Assembly (NCBI RefSeq): GCF_025165815.1
Contig: NZ_JAFFZE010000010.1
Location: forward strand, 310,001 to 374,000
Reading direction: 5' to 3'
Source of the DNA: Actinophytocola gossypii
GTDB taxonomy: Bacteria > Actinomycetota > Actinomycetes > Mycobacteriales > Pseudonocardiaceae
Length of the DNA: 64,000 nt
This document shows, in pieces, positions 27,402-35,766 of the stretch (the stretch's first letter is position 1; every line of letters starts with the position of its first letter). A model generated the notes under the pieces. That model was not told where the DNA came from. It was given only the letters and a program-made list of their open reading frames with translations, and searched no databases. Made by a program: the position numbers and the translations under genes.

Positions 27402-28550
27402 GAGCAGCGCGACGCACTCCACGTGGTGGGTCATCGGGAACGCGTCGAAGGCCCGGAGCTCGGCGAGCCCGTAGCCGTGCCCGGCGAACGTGGCCACGTC
27501 ACGGGCCAGGGCCGCCGGGTCGCACGCCACGTAGACGATCCGCTCCGGCCCGGCCGACGCGATCGTGTCGACCACCGCCCGGCCGGCACCCTTGCGCGGC
27601 GGGTCCAGCACGACCACCCTCGGCGCCGGCAACGACGTCCGCTCCACCCGACCGGTGACCACCTCCACCTGCGGCAGGTCCGCGAGGTTCGACCTCGCCA
27701 GCGCGGCGGCCGCCCCCACCGACTCGACGGCCAGCACCCGCCCGGACGGGCCGACCTGCCCGGCCAGCACCGACGCGAACAGACCCACCCCCGCGTACAG
27801 ATCCCACGCCACGTCCCCACCCCGCGCGCCGGACCACTCCGCGACCACCTCCGCGTACACGTCGGCCGCGTCCGGATGGGTCTGCCAGAACCCGTCGGCC
27901 GCCACCCGCCAGCTCCGGCGCGCCGCGGACTCCACCGCCTCCCCGCCGGCCACCACCCGCCCGTCCTCGACGACATGCGTGTGCGCCGTCGAGTCGACCG
28001 CCACGGCCAGAGACGCCCCGGGCGGCCACCGCCGGTCGACGACCGCGTCGACCGTGCCGGGCGCGGCGATAGCGCAGCTGTCGACCGGGACCACCCGGTG
28101 GCTGCGGTGCGCGAGGAACCCCGGACGGCCCAGCCGGTCCACCGTCAGCCTGGCCCTGGTCCGCCAGGAGAGCAGCCCGCCGGCCAGCTCCTCGACCTCC
28201 ACCGGAACCGACACGCCGGCCAACCGCGACAGCTGCTCGGCCACCACGGCCGCCTTCAACGCCCGCTGGCCCTCGGCCGACACGTGCTGCCAGTCGCAGC
28301 CGCCGCACCGGCCCGGGCCGGAGAACGGGCACGGTGCCGGCACCCGCGACGGCGCCGCGTCCAGCGCCGACACCGCGTCCGCGCGGCAGAACGAGCCACC
28401 CCGGTCCTCGGTCACCGACACCACCACCCGCTCACCGGGCAGCGTGTGCCGCACGAACACCACCCGGCCCTCGTGCCGCGCGACGCAGTGCCCACCGTGC
28501 GCGACCGGGCCGACGGTGACCTCGAACCGGCGGCCGACCCAGGACGTCAC
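27393..28550 (-). CDS. TrmA/RumA-type class I SAM-dependent RNA methyltransferase
   Basis: This 385-residue enzyme is related to the m5U methyltransferases of tRNA and rRNA. A TRAM RNA-binding domain occupies residues 1-55. Iron-sulfur cysteines appear as CPFSGPGRCGGCDWQH, with a fourth in VDSCAIA. The SAM site is DLYAGVGLFASVLAG, and the catalytic cysteine is in YVACDPAALARD after VVLDPPRKGAG. GTG 28550 overlaps the permease stop (GTGA). The same pair, methyltransferase after permease, occurs in mycobacteria. The modified RNA position is not known. Confidence 0.92.
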   Translation of the reverse strand: MTSWVGRRFEVTVGPVAHGGHCVARHEGRVVFVRHTLPGERVVVSVTEDRGGSFCRADAVSALDAAPSRVPAPCPFSGPGRCGGCDWQHVSAEGQRALKAAVVAEQLSRLAGVSVPVEVEELAGGLLSWRTRARLTVDRLGRPGFLAHRSHRVVPVDSCAIAAPGTVDAVVDRRWPPGASLAVAVDSTAHTHVVEDGRVVAGGEAVESAARRSWRVAADGFWQTHPDAADVYAEVVAEWSGARGGDVAWDLYAGVGLFASVLAGQVGPSGRVLAVESVGAAAALARSNLADLPQVEVVTGRVERTSLPAPRVVVLDPPRKGAGRAVVDTIASAGPERIVYVACDPAALARDVATFAGHGYGLAELRAFDAFPMTHHVECVALLMR

Positions 28551-30550
28551 CGCTTGTCCTTCCCGGACAGGCCCCGGCGGACCGCACCGGGCGCGGTCAC
28601 GTCCCGGTCCCGCACCCGCTGCGCCGACGCCAGCTGCCACGGCACGCTGGTCACCATCACTCCCGGCTGGAACAGCAGCCTGCCCTTGAGCCGCAGCGCG
28701 CTCTGGTTGTGCAGCAGCTGCTCCCACCACCGGCCGACGACGTACTCCGGGATGTACACGGTGACCACGTCGCGCGGGTTGTCGGTGCGCATTCGCTTCA
28801 CGTAGTCCAGCACCGGCTTGGTGATCTCCCGGTACGGCGACTCGACCACCTTGAGCGGCACCGAGAAGTCCTCCTTCTCCCACTGCGCCACCAACGCCCT
28901 GGTGTCCGCGTCGTCGACGTTGACCGTGACCGCCTCGAGCACGTCCGGCCGGGTCGCCCGCGCGTACGCCAGCGCGCGCCGGGTCGGCAGGTGCAGCTTC
29001 GACACCAGCACGATCACGTGGTTGCGTGACGGCAGCACCGCGGGGTCGCGGTTGCGCTCGGCCTCGGCCAGCTCGGCCGCCACCCGGTCGTAGTGCCGCC
29101 GGATCGCGGTCATCAGGGCGTAGATCGTGCCCATCGCGGCGAGTGCGATCCACGCCCCATGGGTGAACTTCGCGACCAGCACGATCACCAGCACCGCCGA
29201 GGTCATCGTCAGCCCGAACGCGTTGATCGCGCGGGAGCGGCGCATCCGCCTGGCCGCTGCCTCGTCCGGCCCGTCGCGCAGCAGCCGGTTCCAGTGCCGG
29301 ATCATCCCGCTCTGGCTCAGCACGAACGACACGAACACGCCGACGATGTAGAGCTGGATCAGCCGCGTGACCTCGGCGTCGAACGACACCACCAGGATGA
29401 TCGCGAACGCGGCGAGCCCGACGATGCCGTTCGAGTACGCCAGCCGGTCACCCCGGGTGTGCAGCTGGCGCGGCAGGTACCGGTCCTGCGCGAGGATCGA
29501 GCCGAGTACCGGGAAGCCGTTGAACGCGGTGTTCGCGGCCAGCACCAGGATCAGCCCGGTGAAGAAGATGATCCACCAGACCGCCGGGTCGAACCCGGTG
29601 AACACGGCGTTAGCCAGCTGGGCCACCAGCGTCTTCTGCTCGTAGTCCGGCGGGGCGTCGACGAGCTGCTCGGCGGGGTGCTCGGCGATCTTCGCGCCGG
29701 ACATCCCGGCCAGCGCGATCAGCCCGAGGAACATCGTGATCGCGATGATGCCCATCAGCAGCAGCGTCGTCGCCGCGTTCCTCGACTTCGGCTTGCGGAA
29801 CGCCGGCACCCCGTTGCTGATCGCCTCGACACCGGTCAGCGCCGCGCTGCCGGAGGAGAACGCGCGCAGCACCAGGAACACCAGGGCCATGCCGGTGAGC
29901 TGGTCACCCTCCTCCAGCAGGGTGAAGTCGGCACTCTCCGCGCGCACCTCGTCGTCGAGCAGCACCACCCGGGTGACACCCCAGACGATCATGGCGAGGA
30001 TGCCGAACACGAACGCGTAGGTCGGGATCGCGAACAGCGTGCCCGACTCGCGCACGCCACGCAGGTTCATCGCGGTCAGCAGCACGATCGCGCCGACCGC
30101 GAACTCCACCTTGTGCGTGGCCACGAACGGCACCACCGACCCGATGTTCGCCGCCGCCGAGGAGATCGACACGGCCACGGTGAGCACGTAGTCGACCAGC
30201 AGCGCGCTGCCGACCACCAGGCCCCAGCGGCGCCCGTGGTTGACGGTGGCCACCTCGTAGTCGCCGCCGCCGGACGGGTAGGCGTGCACGTTCTGCCGGT
30301 AGGACAGCACGACCGCGGTCATCAGCAGGACCACGACGATCGCGATCCACGGGCTGAACGCGTAGGCGGAGATGCCCGCGACCGACAGCGTCAGCAGGAT
30401 CTCCTCGGGCGCGTAGGCCACGCTGGACATCGCATCCGAGGCGAACACTGGCAGGGCGACGCGCTTGGGCAACAATGTGTGGGCCAGCCGGTCCGTGCGG
30501 AACGGTCGGCCGACCAGCAGGCGCTTCGCCACCGATGCGAGCTTGGGCAC
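28547..30550 (-). CDS. APC superfamily permease, KimA-like potassium importer candidate
   Basis: This 667-residue protein has about 12 membrane segments and a cytoplasmic C-terminal domain of about 170 residues. The N-terminal ALPVFASDAMSSVAYAPEEI closely matches the LSSDALSSVAYGTEQI type motif of Bacillus KimA, a proton-coupled potassium importer of the KUP/APC group. It is divergent from two TrkA-type potassium regulators. Mycobacterial homologues are often annotated as amino-acid permeases; potassium transport is inferred from motif and context. GTG 30550 has a -10 box 8 bases upstream. Confidence 0.85.
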   Translation of the reverse strand: MPKLASVAKRLLVGRPFRTDRLAHTLLPKRVALPVFASDAMSSVAYAPEEILLTLSVAGISAYAFSPWIAIVVVLLMTAVVLSYRQNVHAYPSGGGDYEVATVNHGRRWGLVVGSALLVDYVLTVAVSISSAAANIGSVVPFVATHKVEFAVGAIVLLTAMNLRGVRESGTLFAIPTYAFVFGILAMIVWGVTRVVLLDDEVRAESADFTLLEEGDQLTGMALVFLVLRAFSSGSAALTGVEAISNGVPAFRKPKSRNAATTLLLMGIIAITMFLGLIALAGMSGAKIAEHPAEQLVDAPPDYEQKTLVAQLANAVFTGFDPAVWWIIFFTGLILVLAANTAFNGFPVLGSILAQDRYLPRQLHTRGDRLAYSNGIVGLAAFAIILVVSFDAEVTRLIQLYIVGVFVSFVLSQSGMIRHWNRLLRDGPDEAAARRMRRSRAINAFGLTMTSAVLVIVLVAKFTHGAWIALAAMGTIYALMTAIRRHYDRVAAELAEAERNRDPAVLPSRNHVIVLVSKLHLPTRRALAYARATRPDVLEAVTVNVDDADTRALVAQWEKEDFSVPLKVVESPYREITKPVLDYVKRMRTDNPRDVVTVYIPEYVVGRWWEQLLHNQSALRLKGRLLFQPGVMVTSVPWQLASAQRVRDRDVTAPGAVRRGLSGKDKR

Positions 30551-30558
30551 GGATGCAA

Positions 30559-30564
30559 AGCGTA
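30559..30564 (-). promoter_or_regulatory. -10 box TACGCT, leaderless start of the permease gene
   Basis: On the minus strand TACGCT ends 8 bases before GTG 30550. The short leader leaves no room for a c-di-AMP riboswitch of the ydaO type that precedes kimA in Bacillus. Confidence 0.5.
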
Positions 30565-30657
30565 TGCGGTCGCGTCACCGGAACGGAGCAGCGGCCGGTA
30601 GGTTGCACCCCGGCGATCCGTGCGGGGTCCGCCCGGAGGAGAAGGGAAGGCCTGGAC

Positions 30658-31323
30658 GTGCACGTGGTGATCATGGGCTGCGGGCGGGTCGGCTCGTCGC
30701 TCGCCGCCGCGGTCGAACGGCTCGGCCACTCGGTCGCGGTCGTCGACAAGGACGCGCAGGCGTTCCGGCGGCTGGGCACCGACTTCCACGGCCGGCAGGT
30801 GGTCGGCGGCGGGTTCGACCGGCGCGTGCTGGTCGAGGCCGGGATCGAGGAGGCCGCCGCGTTCGCCGCGGTGTCCAGCGGGGACAACTCCAACATCATC
30901 TCGGCGCGGGTGGCGCGGGAGACGTTCGGCGTCGAGCACGTGGTCGCCCGGATCTACGACGCCAAGCGGGCCGAGGTGTACGAGCGGCTGGGCATCCCGA
31001 CGGTGGCGACCGTGCCGTGGACCACCGACCGGCTGATGCGCACGCTGCTGCCGGACGGTGTCGCGTCGGCGTGGCGGGACCCGACCGGCAAGGTCGCGGT
31101 GGTCCAGCTGCCGATGCACGAGGGCTGGGTCGGGCACACGGTGGCTTCGCTGGAGCAGGCGACGGGGGCCAGGGTCGCGTTCGTCATGCGGTTCGGCACC
31201 GGCGTGCTGCCGACGCCGAAGACCGTGGTCCAGGCCGACGACCTGGTCTACGTGGCGGCGCTGTCCGGCACGATCTCCGACGTCACCAGCGCCGCAGGCC
31301 AATCGCCCGAGGAGGCGTCCTAG
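30658..31323 (+). CDS. ceoB: TrkA family potassium uptake regulator CeoB
   Basis: This 221-residue cytoplasmic protein has an RCK N-domain with NAD-binding motif (VIMGCGRVGSSLAAAVERLG, acidic VVDKDAQAF) and a C-terminal TrkA_C domain (VVQLPMHEGWVGHTVASLEQ). Proteins of this kind gate Trk/Ktr potassium transporters in response to nucleotides or c-di-AMP. GTG 30658 is chosen because the Rossmann strand begins there. It is followed directly by ceoC, as in mycobacteria, and no TrkH/KtrB membrane subunit is in the window. Confidence 0.92.
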   Translation: MHVVIMGCGRVGSSLAAAVERLGHSVAVVDKDAQAFRRLGTDFHGRQVVGGGFDRRVLVEAGIEEAAAFAAVSSGDNSNIISARVARETFGVEHVVARIYDAKRAEVYERLGIPTVATVPWTTDRLMRTLLPDGVASAWRDPTGKVAVVQLPMHEGWVGHTVASLEQATGARVAFVMRFGTGVLPTPKTVVQADDLVYVAALSGTISDVTSAAGQSPEEAS

Positions 31324-31980
31324 ATGCGGGTCGCGATCGCGGGGGCCGGCGCCGTCGGCCGGTCCATCGCCGCCGAGCTGGTGGCCGCCGAGCACCAGGT
31401 GATGCTGATCGAGCGGCTGGCCGCCCACTTCGAGCCGCACACCGTGGAGCAGGCGGAGTGGGTGCTGGCGGACGCGTGCGAGCTGTCCTCGCTGGAGGAC
31501 GCCGGCATGCAGCTGTGCGACGTGGTCATCGCGGCGACCGGGGACGACAAGGTCAACCTGGTCGTGTCGCTGCTGGCGAAGACGGTGTTCGCGGTGCGGC
31601 GGGTGGTGGCCAGGGTCAACGACCCCTCGAACGAGTGGCTGTTCACCGAGGCGTGGGGCGTCGACGTGGCGGTGTCGACCCCGCGGATGCTGGCCGCGAT
31701 GGTCGAGGAGGCCGTCTCCGTCGGCGACCTGGTGCGGCTGCTGACGCTGCGGCAGGGCCAGGCCAACCTGGTCGAGCTGACCCTGCCGGAGGACACCCCG
31801 CTGGCCGGCCATCCGGTGCGCGACGTGCACCTGCCCCGGGACGCCGCACTGGTGACCATCCTGCGCGGCGGCCGGGTGATCGTGCCGCAGCCGGACGACC
31901 CGCTGGAACCGGGCGACGAGCTGCTGTTCGTCGCGTCGGCGAACGTGGAGGACGAGATCAGGACGGCGCTGGGTTACTGA
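31324..31980 (+). CDS. ceoC: TrkA family potassium uptake regulator CeoC
   Basis: This 218-residue RCK protein is paralogous to CeoB. It carries the NAD motif RVAIAGAGAVGRSIAAELVA with LIERLAAHFE, and a TrkA_C domain from about residue 137 (NLVELTLPEDTPLAGHPVRD). ATG 31324 directly follows the CeoB stop TAG, so the two are translated together and probably form a hetero-oligomeric ring. The best candidate partner in this window is the divergent KimA-like permease. Confidence 0.92.
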   Translation: MRVAIAGAGAVGRSIAAELVAAEHQVMLIERLAAHFEPHTVEQAEWVLADACELSSLEDAGMQLCDVVIAATGDDKVNLVVSLLAKTVFAVRRVVARVNDPSNEWLFTEAWGVDVAVSTPRMLAAMVEEAVSVGDLVRLLTLRQGQANLVELTLPEDTPLAGHPVRDVHLPRDAALVTILRGGRVIVPQPDDPLEPGDELLFVASANVEDEIRTALGY

Positions 31981-32043
31981 GGCGGGGCGACGCCGGCCTG
32001 ATCGACGCCAGCCTCATGGGTGGCGAGGAGTTTCTCCGCTCAG

Positions 32044-32079
32044 CCCTACCTCCACTGTCGTCCCTACCTCCACTGTCGT
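32044..32079. repeat. Exact 18-bp tandem duplication
   Basis: CCCTACCTCCACTGTCGT occurs twice head to tail (32044-32061 and 32062-32079) in the 169-bp convergent gap between ceoC and the SDR gene. No further structure was seen in that gap. Confidence 0.9.
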
Positions 32080-32149
32080 CGTCGTATCGGGACGGACGTT
32101 CTTCGCGGCGACCACGCACCCGCGGGAGCTCGCCGGATCGGAACGATGA

Positions 32150-33097
32150 TCACTGTGGTTGGGGCGGGAAGCCGGGGGGCATGGTCATGGGCCGGCCGGC
32201 GCTCATGCCGCCGTCGATGAGGATCTCCGTTCCGGACAGGTAGCCGAAGTCGGCGGAGGCCAGGGCCAGGACGGCGGTCGCCATCTCCTCCGGTTCCGCC
32301 ATGCGCGGGAGTCCGTGGACGTTCAGTGGGCCCCACGCCTCCTTGAACTGCACCCACAGGTCGTCGGGGATGCCCGGGGGGCGGACCAGGCGGGTGTCGG
32401 TGGTGCCCGGGTCGACGGACAGGACGCGGATGCCCTGCGCGCCGTAATCGAGGGCGGCCGCGCGGACGATGCCCTGCACGGCGCGCTTGCTCGCCGAGTA
32501 GGTCGCGTGGCCGGGACGGGTGTGCTCGGCCTGCGAGGACGCCGTGCAGATGATCACGCCGCCACCCGCTCTGAGCAGGTGCGGGACCTCGTACTTGATC
32601 GCGAGGAACACGCCGCGCGCGTTCGTGCGGTGCACGTCCTCCCACTCGTCGACGGTGGTCTCGTGTAAGGGCTTGCCCAGGTGGATGCCGGCGTTGTTGA
32701 AGGCGATGTCGAGCCGGCCGTACCGGCGCGCCACCGCGTCGACGAACGACCGCACCTGCTCCGGCACCCGCACGTCGGCCCTGAGGTAGAACGCGTCACC
32801 GCCCGCGCGCCGGATCTCGCGTTCGACCTCGCGGCCGAGCTGCTCGCGGCGGCCGCAGAAGCCGACCCTGGCTCCCTCCGCCGCGAACGCGACCGCGGTC
32901 TCTCTGCCGATGCCCGACGTGGCGCCGGTGATCAGCACGACCTTTCCGGCGAAGCGGCCTCGACGCCGTCCACGGCCCTCGGCGGAACTGGGCGGGGTGG
33001 CGGACGCGGTGCCGACGGTGGCCGAGGTGGCGGCCAGGGCCGCCAGACCGGCCGCGGCTCCGCCCAGCACGGTACGGCGGCCTACGTTCTCACTCAT
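32150..33097 (-). CDS. SDR family oxidoreductase with Tat-type signal
   Basis: This 315-residue short-chain dehydrogenase is preceded by a twin-arginine leader: RRTVLGG at residues 7-13, a hydrophobic stretch to about 33 and ATA/ASA cleavage candidates. The dehydrogenase part has TGATSGIGRE for the nucleotide, NNAGIHLGK, and the Ser...Tyr-x-x-x-Lys set (ICTASS, YSASKRAV). GFCGRRE suggests preference for NADP. Export of a folded, cofactor-loaded SDR by Tat is unusual. It is divergent from the MerR regulator at 33172, which probably controls it. The substrate is unknown. Confidence 0.88.
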   Translation of the reverse strand: MSENVGRRTVLGGAAAGLAALAATSATVGTASATPPSSAEGRGRRRGRFAGKVVLITGATSGIGRETAVAFAAEGARVGFCGRREQLGREVEREIRRAGGDAFYLRADVRVPEQVRSFVDAVARRYGRLDIAFNNAGIHLGKPLHETTVDEWEDVHRTNARGVFLAIKYEVPHLLRAGGGVIICTASSQAEHTRPGHATYSASKRAVQGIVRAAALDYGAQGIRVLSVDPGTTDTRLVRPPGIPDDLWVQFKEAWGPLNVHGLPRMAEPEEMATAVLALASADFGYLSGTEILIDGGMSAGRPMTMPPGFPPQPQ

Positions 33098-33124
33098 GGG
33101 ATCCCTTCGGAATGGATAGCCTCG

Positions 33125-33168
33125 CTGTCCGTAACGGATAGTAGAACTATCTTTCTGAGAGAATTCTC
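33125..33168. promoter_or_regulatory. Cluster of dyads between SDR and MerR genes
   Basis: Three inverted repeats lie in the AT-rich 74-bp divergent gap: TCCGT-A-ACGGA (33128-33138, extending with one mismatch to 33125-33141), GATAGT-AGA-ACTATC (33137-33151) and GAGAATTCTC (33159-33168). They are likely MerR-family binding and promoter sites. Confidence 0.5.
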
Positions 33169-33171
33169 AAT

Positions 33172-33798
33172 GTGCGAATCGCCGAGCTCAGCCAGCGGAC
33201 GGGCGTGCCCATCCCGACGATCAAGTTCTACCTGCGCGAGCACCTTCTCCCGCCCGGCGAGCTGACGAGCCCAAACCAGGCCCAGTACGGCGAGACCCAC
33301 GTGCACCGGCTCCGCCTGGTGCGCGCGCTTGTCGAGGTGGGCGGGCTGTCGATCTCGGCGACCCGCGAGGTGCTCACGCGGATGCGGGCCGCCACCAACA
33401 CGCTGCACTCGATCGGCAAGGCCCAGTTCGCCATCGCCGATCCCGTCGAGCCGCACGAGGACGAGGCGTGGCACGACGCCGTCCGCCGGGTGGACGAACT
33501 CGTCGCGGAGCGGGGCTGGCAGGTTCGGGACAGCAACCCGGCGCGTGCGTCACTCGCCGAGGCCCTGGCGTACCTGACTCGCCTCGGCCACGGGGACCTG
33601 TTCCCGCTGCTGCGACACTACGCCTCGGCCGCCGAGCTGCTGGCGGTCTCCGAGGTGGACGTGGTGCTGAGCCGCGAGAACGTCGACAGCATGTCCGAGA
33701 CCCTCGTGACCATGTCGGTGCTCGGCGACGCCATGATGTCGGCCCTGCGCATGATGGCCCAGGAGTCCGACGCGACCCGCCGGTTCGAGGAGCCGTGA
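33172..33798 (+). CDS. MerR family transcriptional regulator
   Basis: This 208-residue regulator has a MerR winged helix at residues 1-70 (MRIAELSQRTGVPIPTIKFY, LREHLLPPGELTSPNQAQYG) and a helical C-terminal effector domain of about 130 residues with no cysteine metal motif. It therefore senses something other than a metal or binds a hydrophobic ligand. GTG 33172 is the start; the leader is very short. It is divergent from the Tat-signal SDR. Confidence 0.9.
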   Translation: MRIAELSQRTGVPIPTIKFYLREHLLPPGELTSPNQAQYGETHVHRLRLVRALVEVGGLSISATREVLTRMRAATNTLHSIGKAQFAIADPVEPHEDEAWHDAVRRVDELVAERGWQVRDSNPARASLAEALAYLTRLGHGDLFPLLRHYASAAELLAVSEVDVVLSRENVDSMSETLVTMSVLGDAMMSALRMMAQESDATRRFEEP

Positions 33799-33802
33799 GG
33801 GC

Positions 33803-34555
33803 TCAGCTGCTCTCCGGCGCGGGGCCGCCGTACTTGGCGCGCAGTTTGGCCTCGAGTTCGCGTTCCTCGGCCGCGCGGGCTTCCGCGGCGGCCTGGATGT
33901 CCTTCTGCCGGTGTCCGGCCGCCCGCACCGCCCACACGGTGACCAGCAGTGCGACGGCGGTCAGCGGGTAGCCCATGGCCAGCCGGGCGAAGCCGAGCCA
34001 GCCGGTCTGGTCCTCGTCGTAGAGCCAGCGCTGCACGACGAACCGGGCGGCGAACACCGACATCCAGGTCAGGGTCGCGATGCTGTACACCCGCACGGCC
34101 CTGCGGTCGCCGCGCCAGAGCATCCCGTGCCCGTTGAGGTACGACCAGATCACCCCGACCAGCGGCCAGCGCACCAGCACCGACACCAGGAACACGCTGC
34201 CGTAGACCAGGCTGGTCCAGATGCCGAACAGGAAGAACCCCTTGGCGTCCCCGGTCCGGTAGGCGATGAACGCCGCGATCGCCACGCCGAAGAACCCGGA
34301 GATCGCCGGCTGCAGCGGCTCCTTGCGCACCAGCCGGATCACGGTGATCGCCACCGCGCTGCCCAGTGCGCTCCAGATCGCCGCGGTCAACCCGAACAGG
34401 GAGTTGATCAGGATGAACACCAGTACCGGGATCGTCGAGTAGACGAGCCCGGTGATGCCGCCCATCTGCTCCAGCAGGGTGGGCTGCTTCTCCTTCTCCT
34501 GCTCCGGCTCCTCGGTGGAGGTGGGGGGACTGGGGGACCTGTCAGGTTCCGTCAT
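33803..34555 (-). CDS. DUF3159 membrane protein
   Basis: This is a 250-residue conserved actinobacterial integral membrane protein with about six hydrophobic segments and charged cytoplasmic ends (acidic/Pro N-terminus, ARAAEERELEAKLRAKYGG C-terminus). The function is unknown. ATG 34555 overlaps the stop of the upstream OB-fold gene (ATGA), the same pairing as in mycobacteria next to ceoC. Confidence 0.85.
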   Translation of the reverse strand: MTEPDRSPSPPTSTEEPEQEKEKQPTLLEQMGGITGLVYSTIPVLVFILINSLFGLTAAIWSALGSAVAITVIRLVRKEPLQPAISGFFGVAIAAFIAYRTGDAKGFFLFGIWTSLVYGSVFLVSVLVRWPLVGVIWSYLNGHGMLWRGDRRAVRVYSIATLTWMSVFAARFVVQRWLYDEDQTGWLGFARLAMGYPLTAVALLVTVWAVRAAGHRQKDIQAAAEARAAEERELEAKLRAKYGGPAPESS

Positions 34556-34932
34556 GTAGCCGTCTGCAACTCGTAGTAGGGGTTGTAGAGCACCTTCTGC
34601 CCGTCGCGCAGCGCGATCCGGCCCTGGGCCTTGATGGTCCGGCCGGGCTCGATGCCCGGAATACGCCGTCGACCGAGCCAGACTAGTGTCACACCCTCGG
34701 TTCCGTCGAACAGCTCGGCCTCCAGCGTCGCCACAGCGTCACGCGGGCTGAGCTCGACGGTACGGAGTCGTCCGAGGACCGTGACCTCGTCGCCGGACCG
34801 GCAGTCGCACGCCTTGCGGGCGCCGACCGCCTCGACGTTGTCGGAGAGGCTCTCGGCGTCGAGCTCGTCGACATCGCTGGTCAGGCGCTTGACCAGGCGT
34901 CGTATCGGACCGCGTCCGGCTCCGGTGGCCAT
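34552..34932 (-). CDS. OB-fold nucleic-acid-binding domain protein
   Basis: This is a 126-residue protein with a single OB-fold domain (CDCRSGDEVTVLGRLRTVEL, then GVTLVWLGRRRIPGIEPGRT and IKAQGRIALRDGQKVLYNPY). The fold suggests single-stranded nucleic-acid binding. ATG 34932 follows codons too poorly conserved to extend the gene. It is coupled to the DUF3159 gene by a 4-base overlap. Confidence 0.85.
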   Translation of the reverse strand: MATGAGRGPIRRLVKRLTSDVDELDAESLSDNVEAVGARKACDCRSGDEVTVLGRLRTVELSPRDAVATLEAELFDGTEGVTLVWLGRRRIPGIEPGRTIKAQGRIALRDGQKVLYNPYYELQTAT

Positions 34933-35028
34933 ACTGACGCTCCAGTCTGCTGGGGGCCGGCCCCGACACCCGGCCCGGACAATTCCAGCGTAACCACGCG
35001 AAGCCGCGCTGGGTGGAGGAAGTGGCAC

Positions 35029-35766
35029 GTGAATGTCTCGGTATGCCCCTTCGCCGGGGACGGCGCTCCACGGACGGCGATTATGCTGCCCGGCACCGGA
35101 TCCGACGACATATTCGTCCGATCTGTGTTCGAGATCCCGCTGGCGGCGGTCGGTGTGCGGACACTCGCGCCCACTCCCGTTCCCGGCCCCCGGCTCGCCG
35201 ACGCGCACCTGGCCGCCGTCGACGCGGCCGCCGCGGTCGAGCCGGTGCTGGTCGGGGGCGTCTCGTTCGGCGCGCACCTGGCCGCCGAGTGGGCGCTGCG
35301 CAACCCCGGCCGGTGCGCCGGCCTGGTGCTCGCGCTGCCCGCCTGGAACGGCGAGCCGGAGGACGCGCCGGCCGCCCTCTCCGCCAGGGCCTCGGCGGCC
35401 GACGTACGGCGCCGGGGCGTCGACGGGGCGCTGACGGATGTGGCCGCGTCCGCTCCGGCCTGGCTCGCCGAGGAGCTCGCCCGCGCCTGGCCCGGCTACG
35501 GCGACGGGCTCGCCGGCTCGCTGGAGCTGGCCGCGGGCCGGGCGGCGCCCACACCGGACGGGCTGGCGGCGCTACGGGTCCCGGTGGGCATCGCGGCGTG
35601 TGTCGACGATCCGGTCCATCCGGTGGGCGTGGCGGAGGCGTGGGCGCGTGCGCTGCCGCACGCGGCCGTGCGGACCACGCGGCTGGCGGTGGTCGGCCGG
35701 GATCCCGAGGCGTTGGGGCGCGCGGCGGTGCTCGCCTGGCTGCACGCTGGTGGGCGGCCCGGCTAG
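35029..35766 (+). CDS. Alpha/beta hydrolase
   Basis: This 245-residue hydrolase has the nucleophile elbow GGVSFGAHLAAEWAL (G-x-S-x-G) and HPVGVAEAWARALPHA near the C-terminus, which may supply the acid/histidine part of the triad. The oxyanion region is MLPGTGSD. GTG 35029 follows GGAGGAAGTGG. It is conserved between the OB-fold and DUF3710 genes in actinobacteria, but the substrate is unknown. Its stop overlaps the convergent LysE gene by four bases. Confidence 0.82.
   Translation: MNVSVCPFAGDGAPRTAIMLPGTGSDDIFVRSVFEIPLAAVGVRTLAPTPVPGPRLADAHLAAVDAAAAVEPVLVGGVSFGAHLAAEWALRNPGRCAGLVLALPAWNGEPEDAPAALSARASAADVRRRGVDGALTDVAASAPAWLAEELARAWPGYGDGLAGSLELAAGRAAPTPDGLAALRVPVGIAACVDDPVHPVGVAEAWARALPHAAVRTTRLAVVGRDPEALGRAAVLAWLHAGGRPG

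Noticed and set aside
30551-30657. c-di-AMP riboswitch before the permease or ceoB
   Set aside because: The gap is only 107 bp, and the permease has a -10 box 8 bases from its start, leaving no leader for a riboswitch.
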